DNA from: an uncultured Cyclobacteriaceae bacterium
Lineage (GTDB): Bacteria; Bacteroidota; Bacteroidia; Cytophagales; Cyclobacteriaceae
NCBI GenBank assembly: GCA_905479015.1
Contig: CAJQKV010000012.1
Location: 62,001-126,000 of the forward strand
Direction: 5' to 3'
Length of the DNA: 64,000 nucleotides
The position numbers were made by a program, and so were the translations under genes. The notes beneath the pieces were generated by a model that was given only the letters and a program-made list of their open reading frames with translations, was not told the origin of the DNA and ran no database searches. Below, piece by piece: positions 55,831 to 64,000 of the stretch (positions are counted from its first letter, which is position 1; each line of letters starts with the position of its first letter).

Positions 55831-58800
55831 ATGCGTACTTTTTTAAATAGACTAAAGATTTGTTTTTTGTTTTTTTTACTTGCCTGCCAGACAGATCAAA
55901 TTGATCAGGTGAACGAGCCTTTATTAGTTGTTCGGGAGGCGCCTACAAGTAGTTTTTCAAAAGCAAAGGAGGTCACTGAAACCACGCCCATTCAATTGGC
56001 AGAAGGCTTACGCATAAACCTTTGGGCTACGGATTCTTTGGCACCTGATCCCATCGCCATGTCCATAGATGATTTGGGTAATGTATTTCTGACAAGAACC
56101 AATCGACAGAAAAACTCGGAATTTGACATCAGGGGACATGAAGATTGGATGACCAGGTCGATTGCCTTAAAATCGGTTGAGGAACGTCGGAATTTATTAA
56201 AAGACATATTTGCCACTGAAAAAAGTGAGGAAAACAGTTGGTTAAAGGATCTCAATTCAGATGGGGTTCATGATTGGAGAGATTTAGCAGTAGAACGAGA
56301 CGAAGTTTGGAAATTGCAGGATCTTGATGGGGATGGTATGGCCGAGGTATCGACCCGTGTATTGAATGATTTCCATAATGAAATCACTGATGTGGCAGGT
56401 GCTTTGTTGGTTCGAGACCAAGACATGTTTGTGGGTATTGGTCCAGACATGTGGCGATTGAAAGACAAAGACCAGGACGGTTATTATGAATCGAAAGAAT
56501 CCATCAATACAGGTTTTGCGGTTCACATTGGCTTCAGTGGGCATGGGATGTCGGGTGCCATAGAAGGACCCGATGGGAAAATTTATTGGGGGATAGGTGA
56601 TATTGGAGCCAATCTTACAGATAAAGAAGGAAAAAATCATTTCTATCCCAATCAAGGTGTTTTGGTAAGATCCAATCCGGACGGATCAGACTTTGAAGTG
56701 TTTGCTGCTGGGTTGCGAAATACCCATGAATTTGCCTTTGATGAATATGGAAATATCATTGGTCAAGACAATGATGGCGATCATGAAGGTGAAAGTGAAA
56801 GGCTGGTTCATATCGTAGAAGGTTCAGACACCGGTTGGAGGTCTAACTGGCAATACGGCAAGTATACAGATCCCAAAAACAACGGTTATAATGTATGGAT
56901 GGATGAGGTTATGTTCAAACCTCGATGGGAGGGCCAGGCCGCCTATATGCTTCCCCCAATAATGAATTATCACAATGGCCCAACGGGGTTTACCTACAAT
57001 CCAGGCACTGGTTTAGGTAAAAAATGGAAAAATCATTTTTTTGTGAGTGAATTTGTTGGCAATCCCTCTAAGTCTCATATTTGGGGATTTACCTTGAAGC
57101 ACAAAGGATTTTCATTTGAGTTGGAAAAAGAGACCGATGTGATCAGTGGATTGCTCCCAACAGGTATTCGGTTTGGTCCTGATGGGGCCTTGTATTTTGC
57201 GGATTGGATCAATGGCTGGGGAACCAAAAATTACGGCCGTGTGTGGCGATTGGATGTGACAGAAGACGAAAATGATCTTCAAGCTGAGCGTCTTGAGACC
57301 GAATCACTGATGGAAATGGATTATCAAAAGGCCGATGCCTCCAAGCTCTTTGAATTATTGAATTATGCGGATATGCGGATTCGTCAAAAAGCACAATTTG
57401 CATTGGTTGATAAAGGGGATTCTGAAAATTTAGCAAAAGCCATTGCTCAGCAAGAGCATCAATTGATGCGGATTCATGGTATTTGGGGTATGGGTCAATT
57501 GATGGCTCAGGGCAGTGACCTCGGTCCAGTATTGATGAGATATTTATCCGATGAGGATGCTGAAATCATGGCACAGACGGCTAAGGTATTGGGAGATGTC
57601 AAATACGCTGCTGCCGGACCTCAATTCATCGCTTTATTGGGAAATGCACATCCTCGTGTTCAGTTTTATGCCGCCCAAGCTTTAGGCAGAATAAAAGACC
57701 AAGCGGCCGTGAGTGATTTGCTTCAAATGCTCGTTGAAAATAAAGATCAGGACGTATATTTAAGACATGCGGCTGTATTGGCATTGAGCCGAATAGGTGC
57801 AGAGCAACCTATTCTTGATCTAGTGGACAGTCCAAATAAATCTTTGAGATTGGCAGCAGTATTGGTCATGCGAAGATGGTCGCATCCAGATTTAAAATAT
57901 TTCTTAACAGATGAGGATGAATACATCGTACTGGAAGCTGCCAGGGCCATCAATGACGATTGGTCGGTGGAAGAAGCATTACCTGATTTGGCTTCATTAC
58001 TTAAAAATACTCAATTACAATCCGAAGCATTGGGAAGAAGGGTGATCAATGCTGCTTCAAGACTGGGAAGTCCAGAAACGCTGGCATGGCTGGTTCAATT
58101 TGCTCAAAGCGATGAAATTCCTTTGGTGCTGAAAGTGGAGGCGATTAATGCCTTGAGCCATTGGGCTGAGCCTTCTTTATTGGATCGGGTCGATGGACGC
58201 TTCAGAGGCCCTCAAAAGAGAGATGGAGAATTGCTAAAGCGTCATTTGAAGTCAATGATAGCACGCTTAGATATCGAAAATGAGATGCAGGTGAAGGTAG
58301 CTTTGGTAGGTATGTTTGCTCAAGTTGGTGAGCGGGCGGCATCACAGAAAATCGTTGAGTTATTAGAAAACAATGAGGGTGCACAGGTCCGCGCGACGGC
58401 CCTATTGGCCCTTGGTCAATTAGATTATGAGCATCTTGATCAAATGGTGATGCTAGGAATGAGGGATAAATCATCTGTAGTGCGTTCGGAGGCCATTGGA
58501 CTTTTGACTGAAGTGCCCCTCGCCAAGGAGAGATTTGATGATACCATGAGAGCCGTTCTCGGCGAGGGTTCCGTTTTAGAAAAGCAAAAATTATTTAAGG
58601 TATTAGGTCAGCTGGATACGCTACTTACGCAAGGGCTGATCGAGAAATTAATAGTAAGGATGGGTAATAATAATTTAGATCCCAACCTTCACCTTGACTT
58701 GAGTGAAGCCATTGCACGAACGCATTCTGAATATCTAAGTATTCAATTGGCCGCTTTAGTAACGGATAAGTCTTCGGATTTTGATGAGGTCATGTATGGA

Positions 58801-59220
58801 GGGAGCATAGAAAACGGGCGAAATTATTTTTATGAGGGCAGTGCTGGGCAATGTGTGAGATGTCATGGTGTGGAAAAAGGTTCTGTGGGTGTAGGACCTA
58901 ATTTACGTGAAATTGGAGGTCTATTGACGCGTAAACAATTGCTAGAAGCGTTGGTTGAGCCAAGTAAGCGACTGGCCCCAGGTTATGGCGTTGTAACTCT
59001 TACCCTAAAAGGGGGTCAAGTGGTGGCTGGTATTTTAATGGGAGAAAATGATGAAGAGCTCATCTTAAAAACAACGGAAGCCGAACCTATGGATATTCCT
59101 TTGGAAAGAATCCAAACGCGTACTAATGCGCCTTCAAGTATGCCTCCGATGGGACAGATTCTGACTAAAAGAGAGCTTCGGGATGTTATTGCATTTTTGG
59201 CGAGCTTACAAGGGGACTAA
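55831..59220 (+). CDS. PVC-type haem-binding HEAT-repeat lipoprotein (sugar-dehydrogenase-like propeller, cytochrome c tail)
   Basis: This 1129-residue lipoprotein (lipobox FFLLACQ) has a sugar/sorbosone dehydrogenase-like beta-propeller (residues about 55-490), about ten HEAT-type repeats (about 510-930) and a c-type cytochrome domain with CVRCH at 1008-1012, with a possible axial Met in MPPMGQI near 1110. The family is named PVC-type haem-binding CxxCH proteins. It is expected to oxidise a sugar or polyol in the periplasm and pass electrons to haem c. It precedes the Gfo/Idh gene by 342 bp. The substrate is not known. Confidence 0.92.
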   Translation: MRTFLNRLKICFLFFLLACQTDQIDQVNEPLLVVREAPTSSFSKAKEVTETTPIQLAEGLRINLWATDSLAPDPIAMSIDDLGNVFLTRTNRQKNSEFDIRGHEDWMTRSIALKSVEERRNLLKDIFATEKSEENSWLKDLNSDGVHDWRDLAVERDEVWKLQDLDGDGMAEVSTRVLNDFHNEITDVAGALLVRDQDMFVGIGPDMWRLKDKDQDGYYESKESINTGFAVHIGFSGHGMSGAIEGPDGKIYWGIGDIGANLTDKEGKNHFYPNQGVLVRSNPDGSDFEVFAAGLRNTHEFAFDEYGNIIGQDNDGDHEGESERLVHIVEGSDTGWRSNWQYGKYTDPKNNGYNVWMDEVMFKPRWEGQAAYMLPPIMNYHNGPTGFTYNPGTGLGKKWKNHFFVSEFVGNPSKSHIWGFTLKHKGFSFELEKETDVISGLLPTGIRFGPDGALYFADWINGWGTKNYGRVWRLDVTEDENDLQAERLETESLMEMDYQKADASKLFELLNYADMRIRQKAQFALVDKGDSENLAKAIAQQEHQLMRIHGIWGMGQLMAQGSDLGPVLMRYLSDEDAEIMAQTAKVLGDVKYAAAGPQFIALLGNAHPRVQFYAAQALGRIKDQAAVSDLLQMLVENKDQDVYLRHAAVLALSRIGAEQPILDLVDSPNKSLRLAAVLVMRRWSHPDLKYFLTDEDEYIVLEAARAINDDWSVEEALPDLASLLKNTQLQSEALGRRVINAASRLGSPETLAWLVQFAQSDEIPLVLKVEAINALSHWAEPSLLDRVDGRFRGPQKRDGELLKRHLKSMIARLDIENEMQVKVALVGMFAQVGERAASQKIVELLENNEGAQVRATALLALGQLDYEHLDQMVMLGMRDKSSVVRSEAIGLLTEVPLAKERFDDTMRAVLGEGSVLEKQKLFKVLGQLDTLLTQGLIEKLIVRMGNNNLDPNLHLDLSEAIARTHSEYLSIQLAALVTDKSSDFDEVMYGGSIENGRNYFYEGSAGQCVRCHGVEKGSVGVGPNLREIGGLLTRKQLLEALVEPSKRLAPGYGVVTLTLKGGQVVAGILMGENDEELILKTTEAEPMDIPLERIQTRTNAPSSMPPMGQILTKRELRDVIAFLASLQGD

Positions 59221-59562
59221 ATAAGAAGATTTGAGTAATTATTATCTATTAATTATCTAGGGAAATCTGCTTGTTTGGTTACCTTATTCATAACTCCGCA
59301 GATAACTATTTTGATTAAAATAGGCTACCATTCTAGAAATATTTTATAATTTAGTAATTGTACTTTCCAATATGACAAGGGGCTAGCATTCTTTTACGTC
59401 CGCTTATTCTGGATGGTTATGAGATATAACTTTTTATGAATTCAAATCATTTATTGGTTTCTTATCATACGTTTTTGAAGGATCTTATGACCTTCAAATT
59501 TTCCTATTAATTAGTTTTGCTAGAAGGTTATAATTAATTAATTTTAGTTACACTATTGAAGT
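59221..59562. other. Intergenic region of 342 bp
   Basis: The region has no open frame of note. A short imperfect palindrome (GAAGG...CCTTC at about 59477-59495) could be a weak hairpin, and a -7-like box (TAGTTTTG, 59512-59519) lies before the next gene. Nothing else stands out. Confidence 0.4.
59512..59519 (+). promoter_or_regulatory. Putative -7 box of the Gfo/Idh/MocA gene
   Basis: TAGTTTTG matches TAnnTTTG, 43 bp before the ATG at 59563. No properly spaced TTG -33 is seen. Confidence 0.35.
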
Positions 59563-60684
59563 ATGAGAAAGCATAGTAGGGTAGTCCTGGTTGGTCTTGG
59601 TTTTGGGGTAGAATTTATTCCCATATATCAGCAGCATCCAGCGGTCGATCTCCATGGTATCTGCCGTAGAGATAAGTCTGAACTCAAGGTTATTGGGGAT
59701 CATTTCAATATTAAAAACCGGTACGATGATTATCAAGAGGTTTTGAAGGACCCCTTGGTAGATTTTGTTCACATCAATTCACCCATTGGTGACCATGGCT
59801 GGATGTCTATTGAAGCATTGAAATCTGGCAAGCATGTTATTTGTACGGTTCCCATGGCCACTGTGATCTCTGAATGTGAAGAAATCGTCGCATTGGTTAA
59901 AGCCACAGGGCTCAAATACATGATGGCCGAAACAGTGGTCTATAGTAGGGAGTTTCTTTTCATCAAGGAAATGTACGAGTGTGGTGACCTTGGAGATATT
60001 CAGTTTATGAAGGCATCACATCTTCAAGATATGGAAGGTTGGCCGGATTATTGGAAAAAAATGATACCCATGCACTATGCTACCCATGTGGTTTCTCCAG
60101 TATTGGGTTTGGTGAATGGTTGTGCCGAGTACGTCTCATGCTTCGGTTCGGGTAGCGTGAATGAAGAAATCAGGCAGCTCTCTGGTAATCCTTTTGCGGT
60201 TGAATCTTGTCATATCAAAATCAAAGATATGGACCTTTCAGCTCAAGTATGGCGGTTTTTATATGATACGGCGCGACAGTATACAGAATCTTTTGATGTT
60301 TATGGTACAAAACAATCATTCGAATGGGGCTTAGTTGAGGGCGATGAACACGTTATTCATACGGCTAAAAAACCTGAAAATGAAATCCCCTCACGAATCA
60401 ATATTCCTGATTTCGCGCATTTATTACCCCCAGAAATCAGATCTTTTACTAAAACTATTCAAGATGACGAGCATCTTTCTTTTCTGCAAGGGGGAGGACA
60501 TGGCGGGTCACACCCCCACATGGTTCATGAGTTTGTCACGGCATTGGCAGAAGATCGTGAACCTTGGCCCAATGCCGTAAAAAGTGCCAATTGGACGTGT
60601 GTAGGGATATGCGCTCATGAATCTGCGATGAAAGGAGGCGAAAGAGTAAGACTTCCAGAATTCACCATCGAGCCTAAAGGTTGA
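59563..60684 (+). CDS. Gfo/Idh/MocA-family NAD(P)-dependent oxidoreductase
   Basis: This 373-residue oxidoreductase has an N-terminal Rossmann fold (VVLVGLGFGVEFIPIYQ), with the family segment INSPIGDHGWMSIEALKSGKHVICTVPMA near 60-110, where EKPxA-like residues normally sit (here CTVPMA, lacking the usual Lys). Then comes a GFO/IDH/MocA C-terminal domain. It would oxidise, epimerise or ketoreduce a sugar or inositol derivative. It lies between two haem/HEAT lipoprotein genes and 66 bp before the second, suggesting one pathway. No signal peptide, so it is cytoplasmic. Confidence 0.88.
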   Translation: MRKHSRVVLVGLGFGVEFIPIYQQHPAVDLHGICRRDKSELKVIGDHFNIKNRYDDYQEVLKDPLVDFVHINSPIGDHGWMSIEALKSGKHVICTVPMATVISECEEIVALVKATGLKYMMAETVVYSREFLFIKEMYECGDLGDIQFMKASHLQDMEGWPDYWKKMIPMHYATHVVSPVLGLVNGCAEYVSCFGSGSVNEEIRQLSGNPFAVESCHIKIKDMDLSAQVWRFLYDTARQYTESFDVYGTKQSFEWGLVEGDEHVIHTAKKPENEIPSRINIPDFAHLLPPEIRSFTKTIQDDEHLSFLQGGGHGGSHPHMVHEFVTALAEDREPWPNAVKSANWTCVGICAHESAMKGGERVRLPEFTIEPKG

Positions 60685-60750
60685 CCTCTCATAAGCCTTC
60701 TTTTGAGAAATAATGAGATTGGATGTTAACATTTGAATTAAATAATAAGT

Positions 60751-63700
60751 ATGATGAAAGCTTTGATAAATAATTATTTTTCGATTTTAGTGGTCATGGT
60801 TGTTCTTTTTTCTTGTCAAAACAACAAGGAATCAGTTTATGGGCCCGCAGGTGAAATCAATCTTCACATCATAGAAAATCAGGAATTAGGAACCATTGAA
60901 ATATACCGAAAAGGGGGCCAATCACCCATTTTAACCCAGCACGCGCGATCCAATCATCGACCTTACATCCACCCAATCATTGCGCCGGATGGCAAAGGAG
61001 TATTGACGGAATATAGCCCCTTGCACCATCAACATCAAACGGGATTATACTGGGGTTTCACCAGAGTCAACGGAGACAATTCACTGGTTCCAATGGACAG
61101 TCTTTCGACCTGGTTTTACCATCGGTCTTTCTTGCCGGCTAAGGAGGGTCAAGATAAGTTAGCTAGGTCTCCTGAGAAAATCAATTTAATCAAAAAGGGT
61201 GTCGGAAGGGATTATTTTCATAATGTAGGGGGGCAATATTGGCAATTGGATTCCGCCACCGTATTAAAAGCCAGTGGAGATCACATTTCTTGGCAAACGG
61301 TATACAACATGTTGGATGATCAGGGAAATAAACTCATGATTGAAACGCAAAGGTGGTCCATGCACATAGTTGATGGGCAATACATTATAGACCAGGAGTG
61401 GTTCGGTGATGCTGTTGAGGAAGTAGTCATCAATGAGTTTGGATACGGAGGGATGTTTTTACGTATGCCATGGCAGGAAGGGATGCCAGCCGAAGTAATC
61501 AATGCTTCTAGACAAAAAAATCAAGCCGCTGAAGGTCAGAAATCCATATGGTTGGATGTAGCCATGCAGGTAAAAGGTAGAGAGGATAAGGTACATGTGG
61601 CCATTTTGGATCATCCCAATAATGCAGGATCTCCGACCGCTTGGCGCGTGGATCAACAATTTGGCGTAGGTCCAAGTCGCGGGATCAATGGAGATTGGCA
61701 GATTGCCAAGGGTACGACGGAGCTCATTCAGCATCGGTTAGTCATCTCTACGGGCACGCTCAATGGTATTGAGCTTACAGAACATTGGGTACGATGGGGT
61801 GGAAATGCGTATCCTTATGCAACACAGCTATGGGATATGGCGCGAGAGGAAGCCTACAAAGAAAAGTTTTTAAATCCCAGTGAAGCGGTGGCTGCCATGA
61901 CGTTAAATGAAGATTTTAAGGTCAATGTATTTGCTTCCGAGCCCATGATTACCCAGCCCATGGCTTTTTGTTGGGATGATCGAGGTCGCATGTGGATTGC
62001 TGAAAATAGAGATTATGAAAGTAGGGGCCATGGCTTTTCGAATTCTGGAGATAGTAGAATATTAATTTTAGAAGACGTTGATAAAGATGGTGTTGTGGAT
62101 GATGTCAAAGTATTCCTAGAAGGCATAGCTTTTCCTTCGGCCATCGCAGTTGGCTTTGATGGATTGTTCCTGGGTGCTCCGCCCAATTTGTTATTTGTAC
62201 CAGATGCCGATGGTGATGATAAAGCAGACAAAGATGAAATAGAAATATTATTGACCGGTTGGGGTATCAGAGACCGTCATGAAACCATCAACAGCTTGCA
62301 TTGGGGTCCAGATGGATGGCTCTATGGATTAGAGGGCTTTGCCACCCCCTCCAAAATCAGAAAACCCAATAAAAACACCAAGCTATATGGCCATCAAGAA
62401 TCTTTTCCAGAAGGTTTATTGGAGGAAAAAGGGGTCGATGTGAATGGTGGCGTATGGAAATACCACCCGATCAAAAAGCGATTTGAAGTGGTTGCTCATG
62501 GGTTCAGTAACCCTTGGGGGATAGATCACGATGCTAAGGGCCAGCTTTTCATCAGTGCGTGTGTGATACCCCATTTGTTTCATGTGGTGCCTGGGGGTAT
62601 TTATCATCGACAAGGAGGACAACATTTCAATCCTTACGTATATGAAGATATTAAAACCATTGTTGATCATCGGCACAGAAGTGCCCATGGAGGTGCTCGA
62701 ATATATCAATCCGATGCTTTTCCTAGTGGGCACCAAGGCCAAATTTTCATGGCTAACATCCATGAGCATGCCATTCTCTCAGATGAGCTGAAAGCCGTGG
62801 GCTCCGGATTTACTGCTTCTCATAAGGAAGATTTTTTGTCTGCCAACAATGCTCAATGGATTGGGTTTAGCTTGGAAATTGGCCCTGAAGGAGGACTTTA
62901 TGCCCTCGATTGGCATGATGCAGATATTTGTGGACAGGAGGTCATGCATAAGGAGACCGGAAGGGTTTTTAGGATTACGCCCAAGCAGTCATTAGCCAAA
63001 GATTGGGAGGGGCGCTATGAGGATCTCCGAAAATTATCAGATTTCGAATTGGTCAATTTACAGCTCAGTGAAAGTGATTGGCATGCTCGGCGCGCCCGAG
63101 TAATTCTTCAAGGAAGGGCTGTTTATCAGTCTATTTCCCAAGAGGCTCAAGCCCGCTTGCAAGCTATATTTGTCAGCAAGGGCGACGCGAATCATCGGTT
63201 GAGAGCATTTTGGACCCAATCGATTGTGGGTGCGGCTACAGAATATAATCTAATGGCAGCCCTTGAGGATTCGGATGAATATGTAAGGGCGTGGGCCATT
63301 CAATTTCTATGTGAAGAACCGCCGAGTCCAGAAGTAGTCACGCGACTGGTCAAGATGACTAATGATCCATCAGCTGTGGTGCGGTTATATTTGGCTGCAG
63401 CCATGCAAAGAATTGAGCCCAGCCAAAGGTGGGAGCTGGCCGCAGGGCTGATAACGAATCAAAAAGATGAACAAGATCACAACATCCCCAAGATGATTTG
63501 GTTTGCCATAGAGCCCTTGATTGCAGCAAATCCCCAAAAAGCTCTTGATTTGGCTTCTGAAAGTAAAATTGGGCTCATTAGTAACCACATCGCAAGAAGA
63601 CTGGTAGATGCGGGATCGCTTGTAATACTTTTTGATGGTTTGAAAAAAACGGGTGTGGCAAGACGGTCATTATTGCAGGGGACGTATGATGGTTTGGAGG

Positions 63701-64000
63701 GACAAACCAATATGACAGTGCCCAATAATTGGGAAGCGCTGTATGCATCCCTTCAAAATGATTCTGAATTATCGGAAATTGCATTGAATATATCCCAAAA
63801 ATTTGGAGATCTGGAAGCCAATCAATTTTTTTTAAAGCAGTTGGATCGTGAGGATATTGACGAGGATCAAAGGATCACCGCGATCAAAAAATTAGCAGCA
63901 AATCAAGAACCTCAATTAGCTAAAAAAATCCCCCAATTATTAGAGATACCCGCCTTAAGAATCGCTGCGATTCAAGCGATTGCTAACTTTGAGGAAGCTT
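60751..64000 (+). CDS. DUF6807 (PmoA-like) plus PVC-type dehydrogenase/HEAT lipoprotein (partial, C-terminus outside window)
   Basis: The frame is open from ATG 60751 to the window end, at least 1083 residues. The signal ends in a lipobox (VVLFSCQ). The N-terminal domain (about 30-340) resembles DUF6807/PmoA proteins (PDGKGVLTEYSPLHHQHQ). From about 380 a sugar-dehydrogenase-like propeller follows (MAFCWDDRGRMWIAENRDYE; ILEDVDKDGVVDDVKVF). HEAT-type repeats begin near 750. A cytochrome c domain is expected beyond the window. It follows the Gfo/Idh gene by 66 bp and resembles the upstream 1129-residue protein in its second half, suggesting paralogy. Confidence 0.88.
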   Translation, partial: MMKALINNYFSILVVMVVLFSCQNNKESVYGPAGEINLHIIENQELGTIEIYRKGGQSPILTQHARSNHRPYIHPIIAPDGKGVLTEYSPLHHQHQTGLYWGFTRVNGDNSLVPMDSLSTWFYHRSFLPAKEGQDKLARSPEKINLIKKGVGRDYFHNVGGQYWQLDSATVLKASGDHISWQTVYNMLDDQGNKLMIETQRWSMHIVDGQYIIDQEWFGDAVEEVVINEFGYGGMFLRMPWQEGMPAEVINASRQKNQAAEGQKSIWLDVAMQVKGREDKVHVAILDHPNNAGSPTAWRVDQQFGVGPSRGINGDWQIAKGTTELIQHRLVISTGTLNGIELTEHWVRWGGNAYPYATQLWDMAREEAYKEKFLNPSEAVAAMTLNEDFKVNVFASEPMITQPMAFCWDDRGRMWIAENRDYESRGHGFSNSGDSRILILEDVDKDGVVDDVKVFLEGIAFPSAIAVGFDGLFLGAPPNLLFVPDADGDDKADKDEIEILLTGWGIRDRHETINSLHWGPDGWLYGLEGFATPSKIRKPNKNTKLYGHQESFPEGLLEEKGVDVNGGVWKYHPIKKRFEVVAHGFSNPWGIDHDAKGQLFISACVIPHLFHVVPGGIYHRQGGQHFNPYVYEDIKTIVDHRHRSAHGGARIYQSDAFPSGHQGQIFMANIHEHAILSDELKAVGSGFTASHKEDFLSANNAQWIGFSLEIGPEGGLYALDWHDADICGQEVMHKETGRVFRITPKQSLAKDWEGRYEDLRKLSDFELVNLQLSESDWHARRARVILQGRAVYQSISQEAQARLQAIFVSKGDANHRLRAFWTQSIVGAATEYNLMAALEDSDEYVRAWAIQFLCEEPPSPEVVTRLVKMTNDPSAVVRLYLAAAMQRIEPSQRWELAAGLITNQKDEQDHNIPKMIWFAIEPLIAANPQKALDLASESKIGLISNHIARRLVDAGSLVILFDGLKKTGVARRSLLQGTYDGLEGQTNMTVPNNWEALYASLQNDSELSEIALNISQKFGDLEANQFFLKQLDREDIDEDQRITAIKKLAANQEPQLAKKIPQLLEIPALRIAAIQAIANFEEA

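Overview
The window looks like chromosomal DNA of an aerobic member of the Bacteroidota, probably Cytophagales-like. Evidence: low-GC DNA, upstream TAnnTTTG boxes in place of the sigma-70 -10, a type IX secretion C-terminal domain, many lipoproteins and SPII signals, a SufBC system, a CrtD/CruF carotenoid pair, azurin, PVC-type haem-binding HEAT proteins and a complete ebo cluster. The lineage is an inference from gene content only. I see no prophage, insertion sequence, CRISPR array or plasmid functions.

Layout. 1-2.7 kb: sufB-sufC (Fe-S assembly) and an Lrp regulator, all on the minus strand. 2.8-3.0 kb: a plus-strand tRNA-like RNA of 122 nt with its own terminator. 3.0-5.2 kb: cruF-like and crtD carotenoid genes. 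5.2-6.5 kb: an unknown small protein and an XRE-S24 regulator. 6.9-10.2 kb: thrS-infC-rpmI-rplT translation operon. 10.3-14.1 kb: LytTR regulator, ROK glucokinase, NagB/PIG-L fusion (amino-sugar use). 14.2-23.1 kb: secreted hydrolases (M20 amidohydrolase, M6 metalloprotease with a T9SS tail, sortilin-like propeller). 23.1-29.7 kb: eboFEDCBA, read on the minus strand as A to F, preceded by a cyclophilin and a TIM-barrel isomerase. 31.5-41 kb: housekeeping and envelope genes (alpha/beta hydrolase, VanZ, tRNA-Asp, accA, patatin, PlsC-like acyltransferase, zinc-ribbon protein, Nif3-like, lpxK, porin, miaE). 41-49 kb: GATase-like protein usually labelled asparagine synthetase B, MacB-like permease, small lipoprotein, S9 peptidase, azurin, hydroxybutyryl-CoA dehydrogenase, fructose-bisphosphate aldolase. 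49.4-55.6 kb: MFS sugar transporter, two membrane/oxidoreductase-type proteins, an orphan PAAR-like DUF4280 protein and a penicillin-acylase family enzyme. 55.8-64 kb: two very large haem/HEAT lipoproteins flanking a Gfo/Idh/MocA oxidoreductase, which looks like a sugar-oxidation locus; the last gene runs off the window.

The most unusual item is the RNA at 2824-2945. It keeps every canonical tRNA core feature and a tRNA-Leu-type D arm. However, it has a variable region of about 53 nt that can fold into a long rod, a pyrimidine at position 37, an AUC anticodon and a G discriminator. It lies between a TAnnTTTG box and a strong intrinsic terminator. It may be a tRNA-derived RNA used outside normal decoding, but that is inference. 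Second is the complete six-gene ebo cluster, whose product is still not established.
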